This document shows positions 49,055-60,740 of a stretch of 64,000 nucleotides of DNA, piece after piece. A program made the translations under genes and the position numbers. The DNA is taken from assembly GCA_021464415.1 (NCBI GenBank), contig CM038470.1, positions 34,156,099 to 34,220,098 on the forward strand, in the 5' to 3' direction. The notes under the pieces were generated by a model that was not told the DNA's origin, did no database searches, and saw only the letters and a program-made list of their open reading frames with translations. Source of the DNA: Lonicera japonica (taxonomy: Eukaryota > Streptophyta > Magnoliopsida > Dipsacales > Caprifoliaceae). Positions within the stretch are counted from its first letter, which is position 1. Each line of letters begins with the position of its first letter.

Positions 49055-50095
49055 TTAATTATTATCCACACGTTTTTTGGTTTTTTTAAATAGCGTTCTT
49101 TTTAAACTTATTTTGGTGGATAAAGTATTTTTCAACTTATTTTAGAAAATGGTGTTGGGAGTAAAAACATGAGAATAACTCGCATGTTTGTGGTTAAAAA
49201 CTTTACTTAAACTGGCAATTTTAAGAAGGAAAAAAAATGGGAAATATAAAAGTGTGAGACCTTTTCACGTTTTTACACTTAAAAATGTGATTTGGCCTCA
49301 CGTTTGTAAGTGTAAAAATGTGACACTAACTCACGCTTTTACATTTATATATATGTACATATTTTTTTTGAAAAAAAACCATACCTAAATTAACAACCTC
49401 CCCCCCCCCCCCCCCCCCCCCCCCGCCCCCCTCCTCAAATTTACGGAACCCATCTCTGTCACCCCCAAATTAGATCCCTCTCCCCCAAAAATGAACAAAA
49501 TTAAATTCAAAACAAATTTAATGAGGTTAAAAAATGTAGTTTGTTTTAACGAATCAAGAATATTTAATTCAGAGTTCTAAAATTTGTGTATTTTTTTACA
49601 CAAATGGAACTCTATGTGTAAAAAATAAAAAAAAACACTTAATAACATTAAAAGAGAAAAGAATAAAGGAAATCAAAGATTTAAAAAAATTGCAAAACAT
49701 ACAAAGACTTTAAAAAGGAAAGAAATTTAAAAATAAAAAGCATATTTCAATAATAAAAGAAGAAATAAATTAAATTAGTGAAAGTAAAGAAAAACAATAT
49801 AAAAAATATCAATTTCATAACAAATGCCTAGATAGAAAGGAATTGCATTAAAAAAAAAGGTAAAGGTTTGAGACCTTCAACGTGACAGTAAATCACGTTT
49901 TTAAATGTAAAACGTGAGATGGTCTCGCACTTTTACATCTAGCAATTTTTTCTTTCTAAAATTGCCACTTTGAGTAGCGTTTTTAATAATACCATCAAGT
50001 TAAATTAAAAAGTACCCTATCCACTTAAATAAACTTCAAAAGTATGCTAAAAAAAAATTTAAATAAAGTGAAAACCCCCTCTATCCAAACACCTT
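49055..50095. mobile_element. TIR element with about 300-bp diverged arms
   Basis: The left arm (TTAAACTTATTTTGGTGGAT, GGCAATTTTAAGAAGGAAAA, GTGTGAGACC, TTTCACGTTTTTACA) is mirrored by the right arm from about 49865 to 50095 (AGGTTTGAGACC, CACGTTTTTAAATGTAAAAC, AAAATTGCCAC, ATCCACTTAAATAAACTT). TCACGTTTxTACA-like words repeat many times in both arms. Exact termini and target duplication were not resolved. No coding capacity is present. Confidence 0.7.
49398..49431 (+). repeat. Poly-C tract
   Basis: More than 25 consecutive C, then G and more C, follow AACCT. This is the only such run in an AT-rich window, and it sits between the arms of the TIR element. It could be real or an assembly or sequencing artefact. 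Confidence 0.9.
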
Positions 50096-51372
50096 CTTAA
50101 TTAAAAGTGCAGAAGGAAAAAAACCGAAGCGCTGTCTGCTTCACACTTTGAATCTTAATTAATATCTGAGTTGGACCCATACTCACATGCTTATGTGCAG
50201 TCTCCTTCCTTAATTACACAAATAGTCAAATAATTACTTGTTTCGGAATATCAGACCTTTAATTATGAGCTACGCATCAATGCAGAAGTAGTAATTTTTT
50301 TTATTTTTCTAAAAATGTTACAGAATGGCTTGAGTTAAATGGAGAAAATAAAATTATTCAAGAAATAATTTAAATTTTTTTTATTGGATTTAATCAAGAA
50401 AGAAACATCTAAAAGATCAAGTGCATTACTTGCAGCGAGTGTGCTTCCGAATTCATGGAAATTCAACTTAATTCCCACTTGATCTTGCTAATTTTTTTTG
50501 GTTGTTTAATTACTTTTTTGTTTGAGGAAAAAGATTCTTCTTCTTATAGTTTATGCAAGAATAAATTTATTAAAACTTTCTTTGTACATATGACGACTTT
50601 GATTGTTTAGAATATGAGTTTGATTGAAGCTGGGAATTAAGAAAGAAAATGTCGTTAGTTTGTCGGAACTTTAAGGATTTGTTTGGCTTTTCAAAATAAT
50701 ATTATGTGAATCAAAAGCAATTTCAAATTTTTAGTGGAGTGAGAAAAATCTTTTGAGGGGTAAATTTAAAAGTAATTAAGTACCACTAATTTTTTTTTGA
50801 AACATTAAGTACCAATAATTAAACATGGGTGTTTATACTCACTTAGTCACTTGTCAAAATAAAAATAAAAATCAAAGGTGCAAGAATAAGAATAAGTTGA
50901 TCACTTTATTAATTATTTAATGCGGGTTAACATAAAGGTGTAGTGGTGGGGTGCAAAATTAAACATTTTAAAACGAGAGATGCAATTTTAAATTAGGGGG
51001 TAAAATGTGGAATGCAATGACAAAATACCCCATTTGTTTTCATTCTCGAATAACTAATTTTTGAGAGATACATTAATTATTTTAATTTAAAAAAAACTGG
51101 CCATATATAGAAATGGTCTTGGTCGGCCTTTAATTTCATTATTTGATGATTATAGTGCAATATGTTACATCATGTCATATTTTTACCAGAAGTTGATTGG
51201 ATGCAAATTGAAAATTCTCCAAAATTGCAAAGTTGTCTTCTTTATTATCCTTATATAAAAAAAATTAAAAATAATATGCTATATACAAAATGGTTAAAAA
51301 TAAAAATAAAAATGCACATTCACAGTCAATTTAAGGACCAAAACTGCAGCAATTAAGAGTTCAAATAAATAA

Positions 51373-51908
51373 TCCCAGGGTTGGCCTAGCGATTAACTTG
51401 CTAGGTCCCAGATGCTCCCAGGTCGAATCCCGGCGCCAGCACCGAGAGTTACCCACTTAGGCCACTCCTCTTAAACCCTTCGGGGAGCTCTTGGACCTTG
51501 TTTAGTTCACGAAAGGGAAATCAATTCCCTTATCTTTGTCATGGAGGTGAGAAACTAAACTTCCCATCAAATTTTCTTTCTTGTGTTTGGTAAAGTATGG
51601 AAAGTATTTAAGTAAAGCTATTATTGTCCAAATTTTTTGTAATAAATGCTTGGAAATCACATGGGAAAATCAATCCCATATGTTTTGAGAGGAATGGTTT
51701 TACCCTCAATTTTCCCCTCTCTCGGGAATGTGTTTCCGGAATTTGTGCTTGCCGAACAAAGGAAAGGAAAGACTTTCCTTTCCCGAGTATTAAAATCTGT
51801 GAACCAAACCGAGGCCTTGGGGCGCTACGGATTAGTCAAGACCAAGGTGCGTACTAGTTGGCCCGGATCTGGACACCGCTGGTCCAGAAAACCAACCGAC
51901 AAAAAAAA
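51373..51908 (+). mobile_element. tRNA-derived SINE, split by a nested MITE
   Basis: The 5' part has a Pol III A-box-like TTGGCCTAGCGATTAAC and a B-box-like GGTCGAATCC (51378-51432). The 3' part reads GGGCGCTACGGATTAGTC, GGCCCGGATCTGGACACC and ends in an A tract. This arrangement resembles plant Au-type SINEs. A 13-bp duplication, TTCAAATAAATAA, flanks it at 51360-51372 and 51909-51921. The middle is an unrelated insertion, 51493-51816. Confidence 0.88.
51493..51816. mobile_element. MITE nested in the SINE
   Basis: The ends are GGACCTTGTTTAGTTCAC and, read inward from the right, GGCCTCGGTTTGGTTCAC. This is the common plant GGCCTTGTTTGGTTC type of terminus. It has no coding capacity. Removing it rejoins the two SINE parts. 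The exact target duplication was not resolved. Confidence 0.78.
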
Positions 51909-51944
51909 TTCAAATAAATAAGACCCTAATTGATGAATCTCTGA

Positions 51945-52250
51945 ATTTCTTTTATTGAGTTTCATTTAAAGGGTTAAACAAATGAATTTTCTTGTGAAAC
52001 TTGACCAAAATGATATCTATAATTAATAATTATATCATCTTCACAAAATTTCATTACAAGATTTCAATTTAGAAATGAGTGATCTAAAATTTTAATTGAC
52101 GGAAATAAACATCTATTTCAAGTTTTTATTACCAACTTTCAGTTTGAATTTCTTATTGCAATTTTGTAGAGATGTCAACTCATTTTAAAGATAATCTAGA
52201 TAAAGTTAATGAAAAAATATTATCTACTTGACCCTCTAAATGAACTCCAT
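51945..52250. mobile_element. Diverged fold-back MITE
   Basis: The arms are imperfect complements: AAATGAATTTTCTTGTGAAACTTGACC, TTCACAAAATTTCATT and ATTTCAATTTAGAAATGAGT on the left, and TTCAGTTTGAATTTCTTATT and CAATTTTGTAGAGATGTC on the right. It is present only in copy 1 of the duplicated segment and is a distant relative of 22853-23242. Confidence 0.55.
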
Positions 52251-52959
52251 TGAAAAAAAAATTAAAGTAGAATAGCATAGGCCAAAGGAGCCATATGCGA
52301 CTTACAATATGAAAATCAAACAAGACTAGAGAACCATGGAATAATGTGGCATTTGATAAAAAAACTGAAAGCTCAAAAAAACTGTTTATTTAATTCTAAA
52401 AACTATATCTAAAAAAATGTTGATTGTTTTAATATAAGAAATTTGAAAATTGAAAAAAAAATTAGTATAACAATTTTACATGATTCTAAAATGTAAGAAG
52501 ATAGAATAAGTAGTATTCTATACTCTTTTTCAGTTTTATAAAGTAACTGAACTTCTTATCACAAAAAAATGTATACTAAAGTGTCTTTCTTCTCTACAGC
52601 TCTTCTACCAAAATTCAAACCTTTTTAGTTTAAAAAATCAAAAATCAATTAAAATATTGCTATTAAAGACGAGACCTAAACAAGGAAATGCTAATAAATT
52701 TGAGAATATATTGGGATAGAGGGTGTTAGCAGACTATGAACAAAGACTTCCCAAAAGCGAAGAATGCAATTAAACAACACCTCCTTTCGGTTCAATACGT
52801 CATTCTGCCAAATTCAAATTTAGAGGTTTCATCTTTCACAAGTATAGAAAGAAAGAGAGAGAGACATAAAGGCATACAGCTCATCTATAAGATAAAGGAC
52901 AGCTGCATTTAATTGACACAAATTTCCCTCATCTTTCACTCTGCACTTGGGTCTTATCT

Positions 52960-53330
52960 ATTATTTTTTAATCAAAATTCGTTTAATAGGATCTAATTGA
53001 GGTATAAATATATAAAAGAAATTATAAAATTTAATGGAGATGACCGATTTAATGAATAGTAAGCCATCTTCAAAAGAAATTATTAAGAAATTCAAACAGG
53101 AAGTAGGTGTAATAAATATTTTATACATATGTTCATTTTCGACCATTAAAATTTTAAATGATCATTTCACCTATTTCCGGGTTAAATTTTTTGACAAAAT
53201 TGTGTAGAATTAATCTACTCAATATAAAGATCATACAAACCAAGTTTCATGAAAAATTCATCAGTTCAAGATTCAAACTAGATTCCATAGGACAAAATTG
53301 GATGGAAGGGTCACTCTTACCGACTTGGCT
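52960..53330. mobile_element. Diverged fold-back MITE
   Basis: AATTATTAAGAAATTCAAAC then AGGAAGTAGGTGTAA on the left pairs imperfectly with ATTTCACCTATTTCCGGGTT then AAATTTTTTGACAAAATTG on the right. A GATGACC/GATCATAC box lies in each arm, as in the other fold-back elements here. No gene is visible. Confidence 0.5.
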
Positions 53331-53879
53331 CATTTCGTTTTTATTTCTTCAGTTTAACTTTTTTTCTTTTTTGGGACTTTTGGTATAAATGACAAAATCT
53401 TACTCTTTTGGTATTGCCCATGCACCTTTGTCAATACAACATCTCAAACTTAACTCCAGCAACTTGTACAACCACTTAATATCACCTAGTGTACGTAATC
53501 TACAGTGACTCCACCCTTAATTCCACCAAGTCCGCTGCAAGTCGTGCTCCAAGTTTTGGATTTACCATCGCTTTTAATGCCAGTTGTTGTGTTAACTGAA
53601 GCCCAGGTTGGGCCCATCACTCACATATAGTCACGATATTGTCACAATCTTAAACACATTTGGGCTATAGCTGTAAGAACGATTTGCACCATATAATCAC
53701 TTGACAGCACTTGGCATGCTCTTAGTTAAAGTGACGTAATTACCAGTGGTTCCAAGATCAATAGATCAATGTCCGGTCTAGTTGTAAATTAGTTTTTAGA
53801 AAAAGAGAAAAAAAGAAAAAAGAAAAGAAGTAATAGCGTAAAATTGAAACAATAACCTTATTTGCAAGAGATCTATACA
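53331..53879. other. Intergenic, no gene seen
   Basis: A less AT-rich stretch at 53400-53760 (for example CCACCAAGTCCGCTGCAAGTC, GCCCAGGTTGGGCCCATCAC) looks like degenerate retroelement DNA, but no LTR pair or primer site was found. Confidence 0.4.
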
Positions 53880-54660
53880 AATATAAAAGATTTGGCCACA
53901 AAAATGGTCTTGGGCGGTCAACCTTTAATTTCATTATTTGACTATTATAATGCAATATGTTGTATAACACCATCATACCAGAATTAGATTGGTTGCAAAT
54001 TGAAAAGTCTCCAAAAATATTGCTAAGTCGTCTTCTTTATTATCCTTAAAGAATTTTATTAAAAAAATAAAAAATAATAGGGTATATATAGAATGGAAAC
54101 CCAAAAAAAAAAATGGAATTGCAAAGTCTCATTCTATTACCAAAACAATCAATTTTTGAGAAAAGTTGGACAATAAGTTGTAGCATGTGATAAAATATTT
54201 TCTTACTTTATAAATTTTTCATGAAAATAAATATTTTGGGGGTTGTTGAGAAAAAAATTTCTACAAAAATTAATGAAAGATGGAAGAGATTTACTCATAA
54301 AATGACAATAGCATATCATCACATGTTTGAGCTTATTATTCATCATATCTCATAAATTAAATATTTTTATTTTTTATTTTATTATTAAACGGAACCTTAA
54401 ATTAGGAAAACATAAATCAATTAATATGTTTCTATCAAAGATAAAGACTAAAAAAAGAAATACTAATAAATTTGAGAATATATTGGGATAGAGGGTGTAG
54501 GCGGAAGACTTCCCAAAAGCGAAGACAAAAATTCAATACAACCAACTCCTCTTTTCGGTTCAATACGTCATTCTGCCAAATTCAAATTTAGATGTTTTAT
54601 CTTTCGCAAGTATAGAAAGAAAGAGACAGACACAAAGGCATACAGCTCATCTGCACCATA

Positions 54661-55268
54661 ATGGTAGATTCAAGTTGATGAGGAAAAGGGTGGATTAAAA
54701 AAATTTAAAAATTGTGATTAAGAATTCAAGATAGGAGGATATTAACACTAATCGATTAATACAATCTTAACATTGATCATCTGCCAGCAATTGCGGAAAT
54801 TGTGATTAAGATCTTAAGACATGAGGATCTTAACGCTGTAATATCATGTTAAGTATAAAGATAGATAACATAGATGCATTGAATTGAATTAGATTATGTA
54901 AATCATTACAATAAAAAATGCCTAATATAAATTTGTGCGAAACGTAAATATAGAATGTATAATCGCCCAAATATAAAATATAGGATCAAAGAGATTTAGG
55001 GAAGATTGAGATCGACTATATTAAACTAATATAAAATATTTATATTATATATATTAGCAATTGGTATGTAAGCTCTGTTGGAATTTGGGTGGTGTACTGG
55101 GTTATACCTTCAGATATTGATACTTTTTTTTCCGTCACTTTTTTTTTTTAATTAGACGATTGGTGGTACTGTCATTAAATTGCATTATTAACATTAGGTT
55201 GGTTTAAACTTTGAAGACTTAACGGAAGTGAATGTTATTGAATTGCGCGGACACCTACATTTAACTAA
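54661..55268. other. Intergenic, no gene seen
   Basis: This AT-rich DNA has an AGAATTCAAGATAGGAGGAT / AGATCTTAAGACATGAGGAT imperfect repeat (54720 and 54810). No open frame is present. Confidence 0.5.
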
Positions 55269-55877
55269 TGGCTTGTTTGGTTCAAGATTTAAACCATTCT
55301 GAAAATGCTAAATTCCATTCTGAAATGATTCCCGCGTTTGGTTCAAGTTTTAAGTCCAGAATAAATGATTCCAGGAACAAGCATTTGCCCCCAAGTTCTC
55401 CCATTTAAATCATAAGGAATAAACCATTACCAATGAGCATCTTTTTAAATTTTTCATGTTAGGATTAAAATAACACTCTTCCTTATAAATAAATAATTCT
55501 TTTTCCATCCGTGTAAGAAAATATTGTTTGGAACTTTTTTTTAAGTTACGCTGCTACACAAAAATGAAAAAAAAAATTATAACTTTTTTCTTTTCTTTTT
55601 TCCTGTTGGAATTTTTTTTTGGATTAAATTGTAGGATAGTTATTAGTTAGGCATGTGTAATTTTTGTAATTTATTATAGTAATTGTCTCTTTTGAAAAAT
55701 TAGTAAGTGATGTCTTTTCATCTTATAAAAATAAAGATATTTTTGTAATTGATACTTTATTTCATTCCTATTTCCGGTTGAGCCAAACATTGACATGGCA
55801 TCCTAGATGCCAGGAAAAAAACTTTTCAGGAATCAAGTATACCCATTCCATTCCCAAAACTCGAACCAAACGAGCCC
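55269..55877. mobile_element. PIF/Harbinger-type MITE
   Basis: The ends TGGCTTGTTTGGTTCAAG and, read inward from the right, GGGCTCGTTTGGTTCGAG match at 15 of 18 positions. TAA flanks both sides (55266-55268 and 55878-55880), the target length of Tourist-like elements. It has no coding capacity. Short frames inside are incidental. Confidence 0.75.
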
Positions 55878-56099
55878 TAAAGGTAATATTGGATACACTT
55901 ACAAAATTCTTCTTTTCACTCCGCCTTACTATTAAACAATTGACAAAAATAATCACTTTTTTCGCCAAACAACTCCCAACCCTATCTCTTCAAGTCGGGT
56001 TTCAAGACTGCATTTTTATTTTTATTTTGACACAAAAAAACAAACTAACAAGCAGACAATTTCAACAAAAGAGGACCCATAGTTTCCGGAGGCACAAAT

Positions 56100-56828
56100 G
56101 CCCAATTTAAAGGAAGGCAGTCCCTCAAAATGGATTTAACGATCAAGCGGGCATGAAAAGCAGACGATATCAGTATGAAATGAAAAACCAGATGAAACTC
56201 CTTCGCCAAGATCTTGATGTCAAAAAAAATTGCCTCTATTTCCCACGGATGTGCTATTCCAAAGAGGCAAGGGTAATAATAAATATAGAATCAATGGAAA
56301 TAGCTGGCCATAACACCCTTGGGAAGCCGCAAGGAAACAAGCATCTTGCACTGCTAAAGCTTCGAACATAACTGGCAACGAAGGCAAAACCTTTTTAGCC
56401 ACACCATCTAGAACTCTGAAGGACTGGTATAGCAAAACATCTGCCTTGATTGCCTGAAGAGAAACCAAAGAAGAAACTGACTCCCGAGTAGCAGGAAAAG
56501 AACTAGAGGTGGAAACTGAACAATCTGAAATCAAACACGAAGCTCGATGAACTACAAAACTCAAACACTTTTCCACCTTTTAAAAAATAAGCGAATTCCT
56601 CGCTTTCCATAAGGTCCAGGCAATATAGACCAATGCATGGAACAAAGATCCACTAGCTACTCCACTGTTAGTCAAGACATAAAGCCATTTAGCATCACAT
56701 GTTATGTTATGAAAATCTGAGCTAATGATAGCTGGAAAATGCGACCAAATCTCATCAGCAAAAGGGCACATGAAAATCAAATGTTCAATGGACTTTATCT
56801 CCTTGCTACATCTCGGATACAAAGGCAA
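56100..56828 (-). pseudogene. LINE fragment: zinc-binding region and RNase H end
   Basis: On the minus strand, CSKEIKSIEHLIFMCPFADE and AWTLWKARNSLIF (the zf-RVT region) are followed by a stop at 56580. A second frame then has FEALAVQDACFLAASQG, the RNase H motif of plant LINE ORF2, and a further frameshift. It is a different lineage from the copies at 29.0 and 56.8 kb and abuts the latter. Confidence 0.8.
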
Positions 56829-56842
56829 GAACCAAATGGGCC

Positions 56843-58219
56843 CTAAGTGTATTACTGTACTTTTTTTTGTTTAGTTGTTTATTATGTTTTATGAGATTAC
56901 TAGCATTTTTCATTAAAATAGTACTTGAACAAAAGTAGGTACTAAAATCTCCAATTTTTTCAAATATACCATCTTATTTTATTGAGTGTACAAAAGTGAA
57001 AAACATATCCATTTCAAAGTACTTCTTCTACTTCAAAATGTGTGTAAATTTAATAACTTTTTGTCAGCTAGGCCATCAAATTCTGTAGAAAGGGAGTGCT
57101 AATAGTTACAACTTAAAAATACATTTACGGTTCCACAAATTAGTACATAGAAAATAAAGCATTTCGTCGTCTTGATAGTTGCTAGTAATAACAGCAACAT
57201 TAATACGCAATAGTTGCAAACTGAACACTGTAGCGCACATTGGTGATCCAAACAAACTCAAAATTAGGAGTTATCAGTTGCGCCTCCTCAACGATGTTGC
57301 CAATATGTGATAGTTGCAAACTTGAACCCTATAGCGCCCCAACCACATTTGTGGAGTCCCGTTCAAGGATTAATAGATGAAAGCCAAGTCTAATAGCTAA
57401 TCCCAGTGCCTCAACTGGAACAAATGCTTACACCACCTCCGTTTCAAACGAGCCTGACATAATTAATGAATGATACCCAATAAATTTGCCCACAGCACTT
57501 TTGGAAACAACTCAGGCCAGCACTCGAGACTTTTACAAATGGCTCCATCAAAATTGATCTTTACCAAGGAGGGCTTTGGCGGCTACCACACACACTCAAA
57601 GGGGTCGGGATGGGGCTAGTGCTGCTGCATTTCGCAATTTGGCTCTGTAAATGCCTCTAGATAATCCCTGTCAAACTGAACTTTATCAGCAAAAGCCACA
57701 CCTTTGTTTTCTTGAAAGACTCGGTTTCGATTACCCCATAAGCTCCAACCGAACAAAAGAACATAGTCAAGCAACTTCGTCTCTAAACTATTTGCAACCT
57801 TGTGGGACCACCAAAAGAAATCAGCACCCCAGCCCCAAAAATCACACAAAAACTTGCCATAAAGCCGAACACTGCTGCGCCAACGGACATTCCCAGGTGA
57901 CATGATTGACGTCCCCATTCCAGCACCACAAAGAAGACAAATACAACCACCCCCCGGCAACTCACTCCCCAAAGCAGAATGCGCTTTATGACCTCTCCCT
58001 CCTTCGACAAAAAGATCAAGTCAATAAATTAAACTCACAATTCCATTGCCGTGTTCTGGTAACGAATAGATCATTAACTTTTGCATCTTGCTTGAAAATG
58101 CGACATGGAAATTGCACACGAGAAGTAACGGACCCAGGACCTCATTTGTGGCCCAAATTTTGATATATGTATTTGATACCACTCTCCACTTGCAGCCAGC
58201 TTCGATCACAGTACGAGCT
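56843..58219 (-). pseudogene. LINE fragment, copy B
   Basis: It matches 29023-30538 from the outer non-coding side (CTAAGTGTATTA) to the same inner end (AGTACGAGCT), at about 85-90% by eye. The coding remnants are the same: CKWRVVSNTYIKIW, DLIFLSKEGEVIKRILLW, ICLLCGAGMGTS, WSLWGNRNRVF. The internal deletion is about 90 bp larger than in copy A. It is non-functional. Confidence 0.85.
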
Positions 58220-58241
58220 AAAGAAAGAAAATGAAGTCAAC

Positions 58242-58603
58242 TGTTGTTTAAAAGTAATTTTGAAAATTTTAAATTGTGTAATATTCTAGAATTATCTCTA
58301 GAATATTCTATCTAGAATATGCAATAAAAATCTAGCAAATATCATGTAATAGGAAGAATGATTCTAGAATGCTCTTTAGGAATTATCTTGTAGTTAAAAG
58401 AGTTTAAGTCCATGGAAAAATCTAGAGTGCATGGAAATATATCTGGGAGCCTAGAATATTCTCTAGGAGACTATAAATAGATGAACTAGTAAGCATTGTG
58501 TGATGGATGAGAGTAAAAAAGAAAAGTGTAAGAGAGAAAAGTGAAAAATACAATTGAAGAAAATAAATTTTGTATCACACTTCTGCTGCTCAAAAACCCA
58601 ACA
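58242..58603 (+). mobile_element. Copia-type 5' LTR
   Basis: It starts TGTTGTTTAAAAG and ends AAAACCCAACA. A TATA box, CTATAAATAG, lies at 58471-58480, and repeated TCTAGAATATTCT words in U3 form small hairpins. It is followed after one base by the primer site at 58605. The matching 3' LTR is not in the window. Confidence 0.85.
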
Positions 58604-58604
58604 G

Positions 58605-58616
58605 TGGTATCAGAGC
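58605..58616 (+). other. Primer-binding site for initiator tRNA-Met
   Basis: TGGTATCAGAGC is an exact match to the standard plant primer site, one base after the LTR. Confidence 0.93.
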
Positions 58617-58626
58617 GAATATCATA

Positions 58627-58815
58627 ATGGCTACAAATTCAAGTGCAACCGGGTTCAATTATGCCCAAATTTTGGTTCCAATTTTTTATGGTGAATGTTA
58701 TGATTTTTGGAGCATACAAATGAAGAATTTTTTCATCTCTCAAGAATTATGGGAACTTGTAGAAGATGGATATGATGTACCGGAATCCGTGGCAGCACTA
58801 CAAACATATCGATAG
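58627..58815 (+). pseudogene. Start of Copia gag, truncated
   Basis: The ATG is 11 bases after the primer site. The product contains VPIFYGECYDFWSIQMKNF and LWELVEDGY, the N-terminal gag pattern VPxFxGENYDFWSIKMKTxL. TAG at 58813-58815 follows LQTYR, and the sequence is lost by about 58836, where the opposite-strand LTR begins. Confidence 0.87.
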
Positions 58816-58835
58816 ATTAAAACTTTAGTTAAATA

Positions 58836-59355
58836 TGAAAACTCAATAAACTAGTACAGATTTAGATCAAATGTATATAAGCAGATATGAATAATAACTG
58901 ACTTGTTTGGTTGTTGTTGCAGTCCATTTGATCTTCTCCTAGATGCACACTGTATTTCTCCTTTTGCTTGATGGGACAAAACCATATGAGAATATGTTGT
59001 TGTGTTCTAGCAGGGATCAAAATGAAATCTTAGGATGTTATGATAGCAGCAGTTATATGGCAGTTCCTTCCATCAAGGAACTGTCCCATCAAGGAACTGT
59101 CAAAATAACTGTATGTCTAAATCAAATTTATCCAAATCCAAATGATCATACCTTTTGAATTTTGAATTCAAAACAAATATACTTACACATTATCTTAATT
59201 CAATTACTAAATTAAGCCTCCATATATATATATATAGATGTAAGTAACTGTAATTGTACTTTATAATTAAAATAATTTGTTTACATTAAGCTAATGCATA
59301 TACAATATATAATATCTAGTTCATTTTATACATATGCAGTGTGATCAATCTTACA
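58836..59355 (-). mobile_element. Probable 3' LTR of a minus-strand Copia element
   Basis: Read on the minus strand, a polypurine tract, AGTGGGAGAT (about 59356-59366), is followed by TGTAAGATTGATCAC, and the segment ends ...TTTTCA at 58836. The right boundary is firm because of the polypurine tract. The left boundary is inferred from the TG/CA rule and from where the gag homology stops. No second LTR is in view. Confidence 0.6.
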
Positions 59356-59815
59356 ATCTCCCACTGAACTAGGATTATATAATGTATGGCTTGTAAGCAA
59401 ATTATAACTGGATATGATTGTGCACTTTGAATATAAAGTACTATCTGTTTTCAAAATCCTGTCAATTAATATTCACTAAATTGAATCGTAAAAGAGCATG
59501 ATAAATTGATAAATTATCTGTCTCTTTTGATCACATCATGGTGAATAGAATTACATGGATTACCCCAAGTATGATCATGCTTGTCATGTAGAAATCGATA
59601 TTGCAAGCATAAATGATCCTGATGGATATTCAAATCTGCATGTTTGCTGATGTGATCTCAGCAACATATTAATGTATACATTCACTCAATCATGCAGCCA
59701 TATATTTGAATATAATGATATCAAAATGTATTAATGAAACTAATGATGACTGAACTAAAATGGTTAAATATCAAATACATCACATATTAGCAGTAACATA
59801 TAGTAACCTACATTT
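59356..59815. other. Non-coding tail of the minus-strand Copia element
   Basis: The segment lies between the RNase H stop and the polypurine tract. No gene was found. It is longer than usual for Copia and may include other inserted DNA. Confidence 0.45.
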
Positions 59816-60418
59816 CTAAACATTGATTCTATCTAAAATTCCCATGTTTTCTACGTGATTAATATACACAAATACTGGTAATGCTTTTGTAAGCGGATCT
59901 GCAAGTTGCTCTTTTGTTCCAATCTTCACCACTTCTATTTCATTGTCCCTTACACTTTCTCTTACTGAAAAGTACTTCACATCTATATTCCTTGACCCCA
60001 CTGTTCTTCTGTTGTTCTTTGAAAAGAACATAGCTGCTGCATTGTCACAATATATAACCAAAGGCCTCTCAATTGAATCTACTACCTTCATTCTGGAAAT
60101 AAAATTTCTAAGCCATAATGCATGAGATGTAGCCTCATATATTGCAATGTATTCTGCCTAGAAGGTTGAAGTAGCAGTCAATGATTGTTTATTAGTCTTC
60201 CATGAAATTGCTCCTCCTGCAAACATGAATATGTATCCAGAGGTTGACTTTAAATCATCTAAGTCCTGCTTGTATGAAGCATCTGTGTAGCATCCTACTT
60301 TCAGTTCTTGATCTTCTATTTTCTTATACACCATCATGTGATTTATGGTACTTTTTAGATATCTCAATACTTTCTTCCCTGCAACCCAATGTTCACGACC
60401 AGCATTTGATTGAAATCT
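59816..60418 (-). pseudogene. Copia pol fragment: end of RT and RNase H
   Basis: On the minus strand it reads RFQSNAGREHWVAGKKVLRY, YTDASYKQDLDDLKSTSGYI, GGAISWKTNKQ, then a TAG at 60158-60160 just before AEYIA. It continues with IYCDNAAAMFFSKN, NIDVKYFSVRE and IGTKEQLADPLTKAL to a stop at 59816. The order and motifs are those of Ty1/copia RNase H. The RT core is cut off at 60419 by the CACTA element. One stop replaces the residue before the conserved Glu. Confidence 0.9.
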
Positions 60419-60740
60419 CACTACAAGAAAATAGGCCTTTTGTGACGAAATATTTTGTAACGGCCCAAAAACCGTTACTAAAGGCATTTATTTGTCGCAG
60501 GTTTTGGCCCCGACACAAAAACAAATATTTGTGACAGCTAGATACGTTTCCGTTACAAATAGTTACTTATTTGCGACGGGTAAACATAAAACCATTACAA
60601 TAACCTCATTTGTAGCAGTTTAGTAGGTTGTTACTAAAAATTTATTATAATAAGCAAAAAAACGATGTCATTTCATTTAAATAGTGTTAGACTTGAAAAT
60701 TATAACTAAATGGAACAAACTTTATTTGGCTTAAGTTACT

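Larger units (their letters stand above)
51105..54660 (+). repeat. Tandem segmental duplication (51105-52890 and 53880-54660)
   Basis: Shared landmarks are ATGGTCTTGGTCGGCC, TTTAATTTCATTATTTGA, AGTCGTCTTCTTTATTATCC (51110-51255 and 53905-54050), and later AATTTGAGAATATATTGGGA, GACTTCCCAAAAGCGAAGA and GGTTCAATACGTCATTCTGC (52690-52890 and 54465-54655). Copy 1 is longer because it holds a SINE and a fold-back element; copy 2 has neither. No gene is recognised in the duplicated DNA. Confidence 0.85.

Noticed and set aside
51373..51435. A tRNA gene
   Set aside because: A- and B-box-like words are present, but no cloverleaf with an acceptor stem can be formed. The target duplication and tail show it is a SINE.
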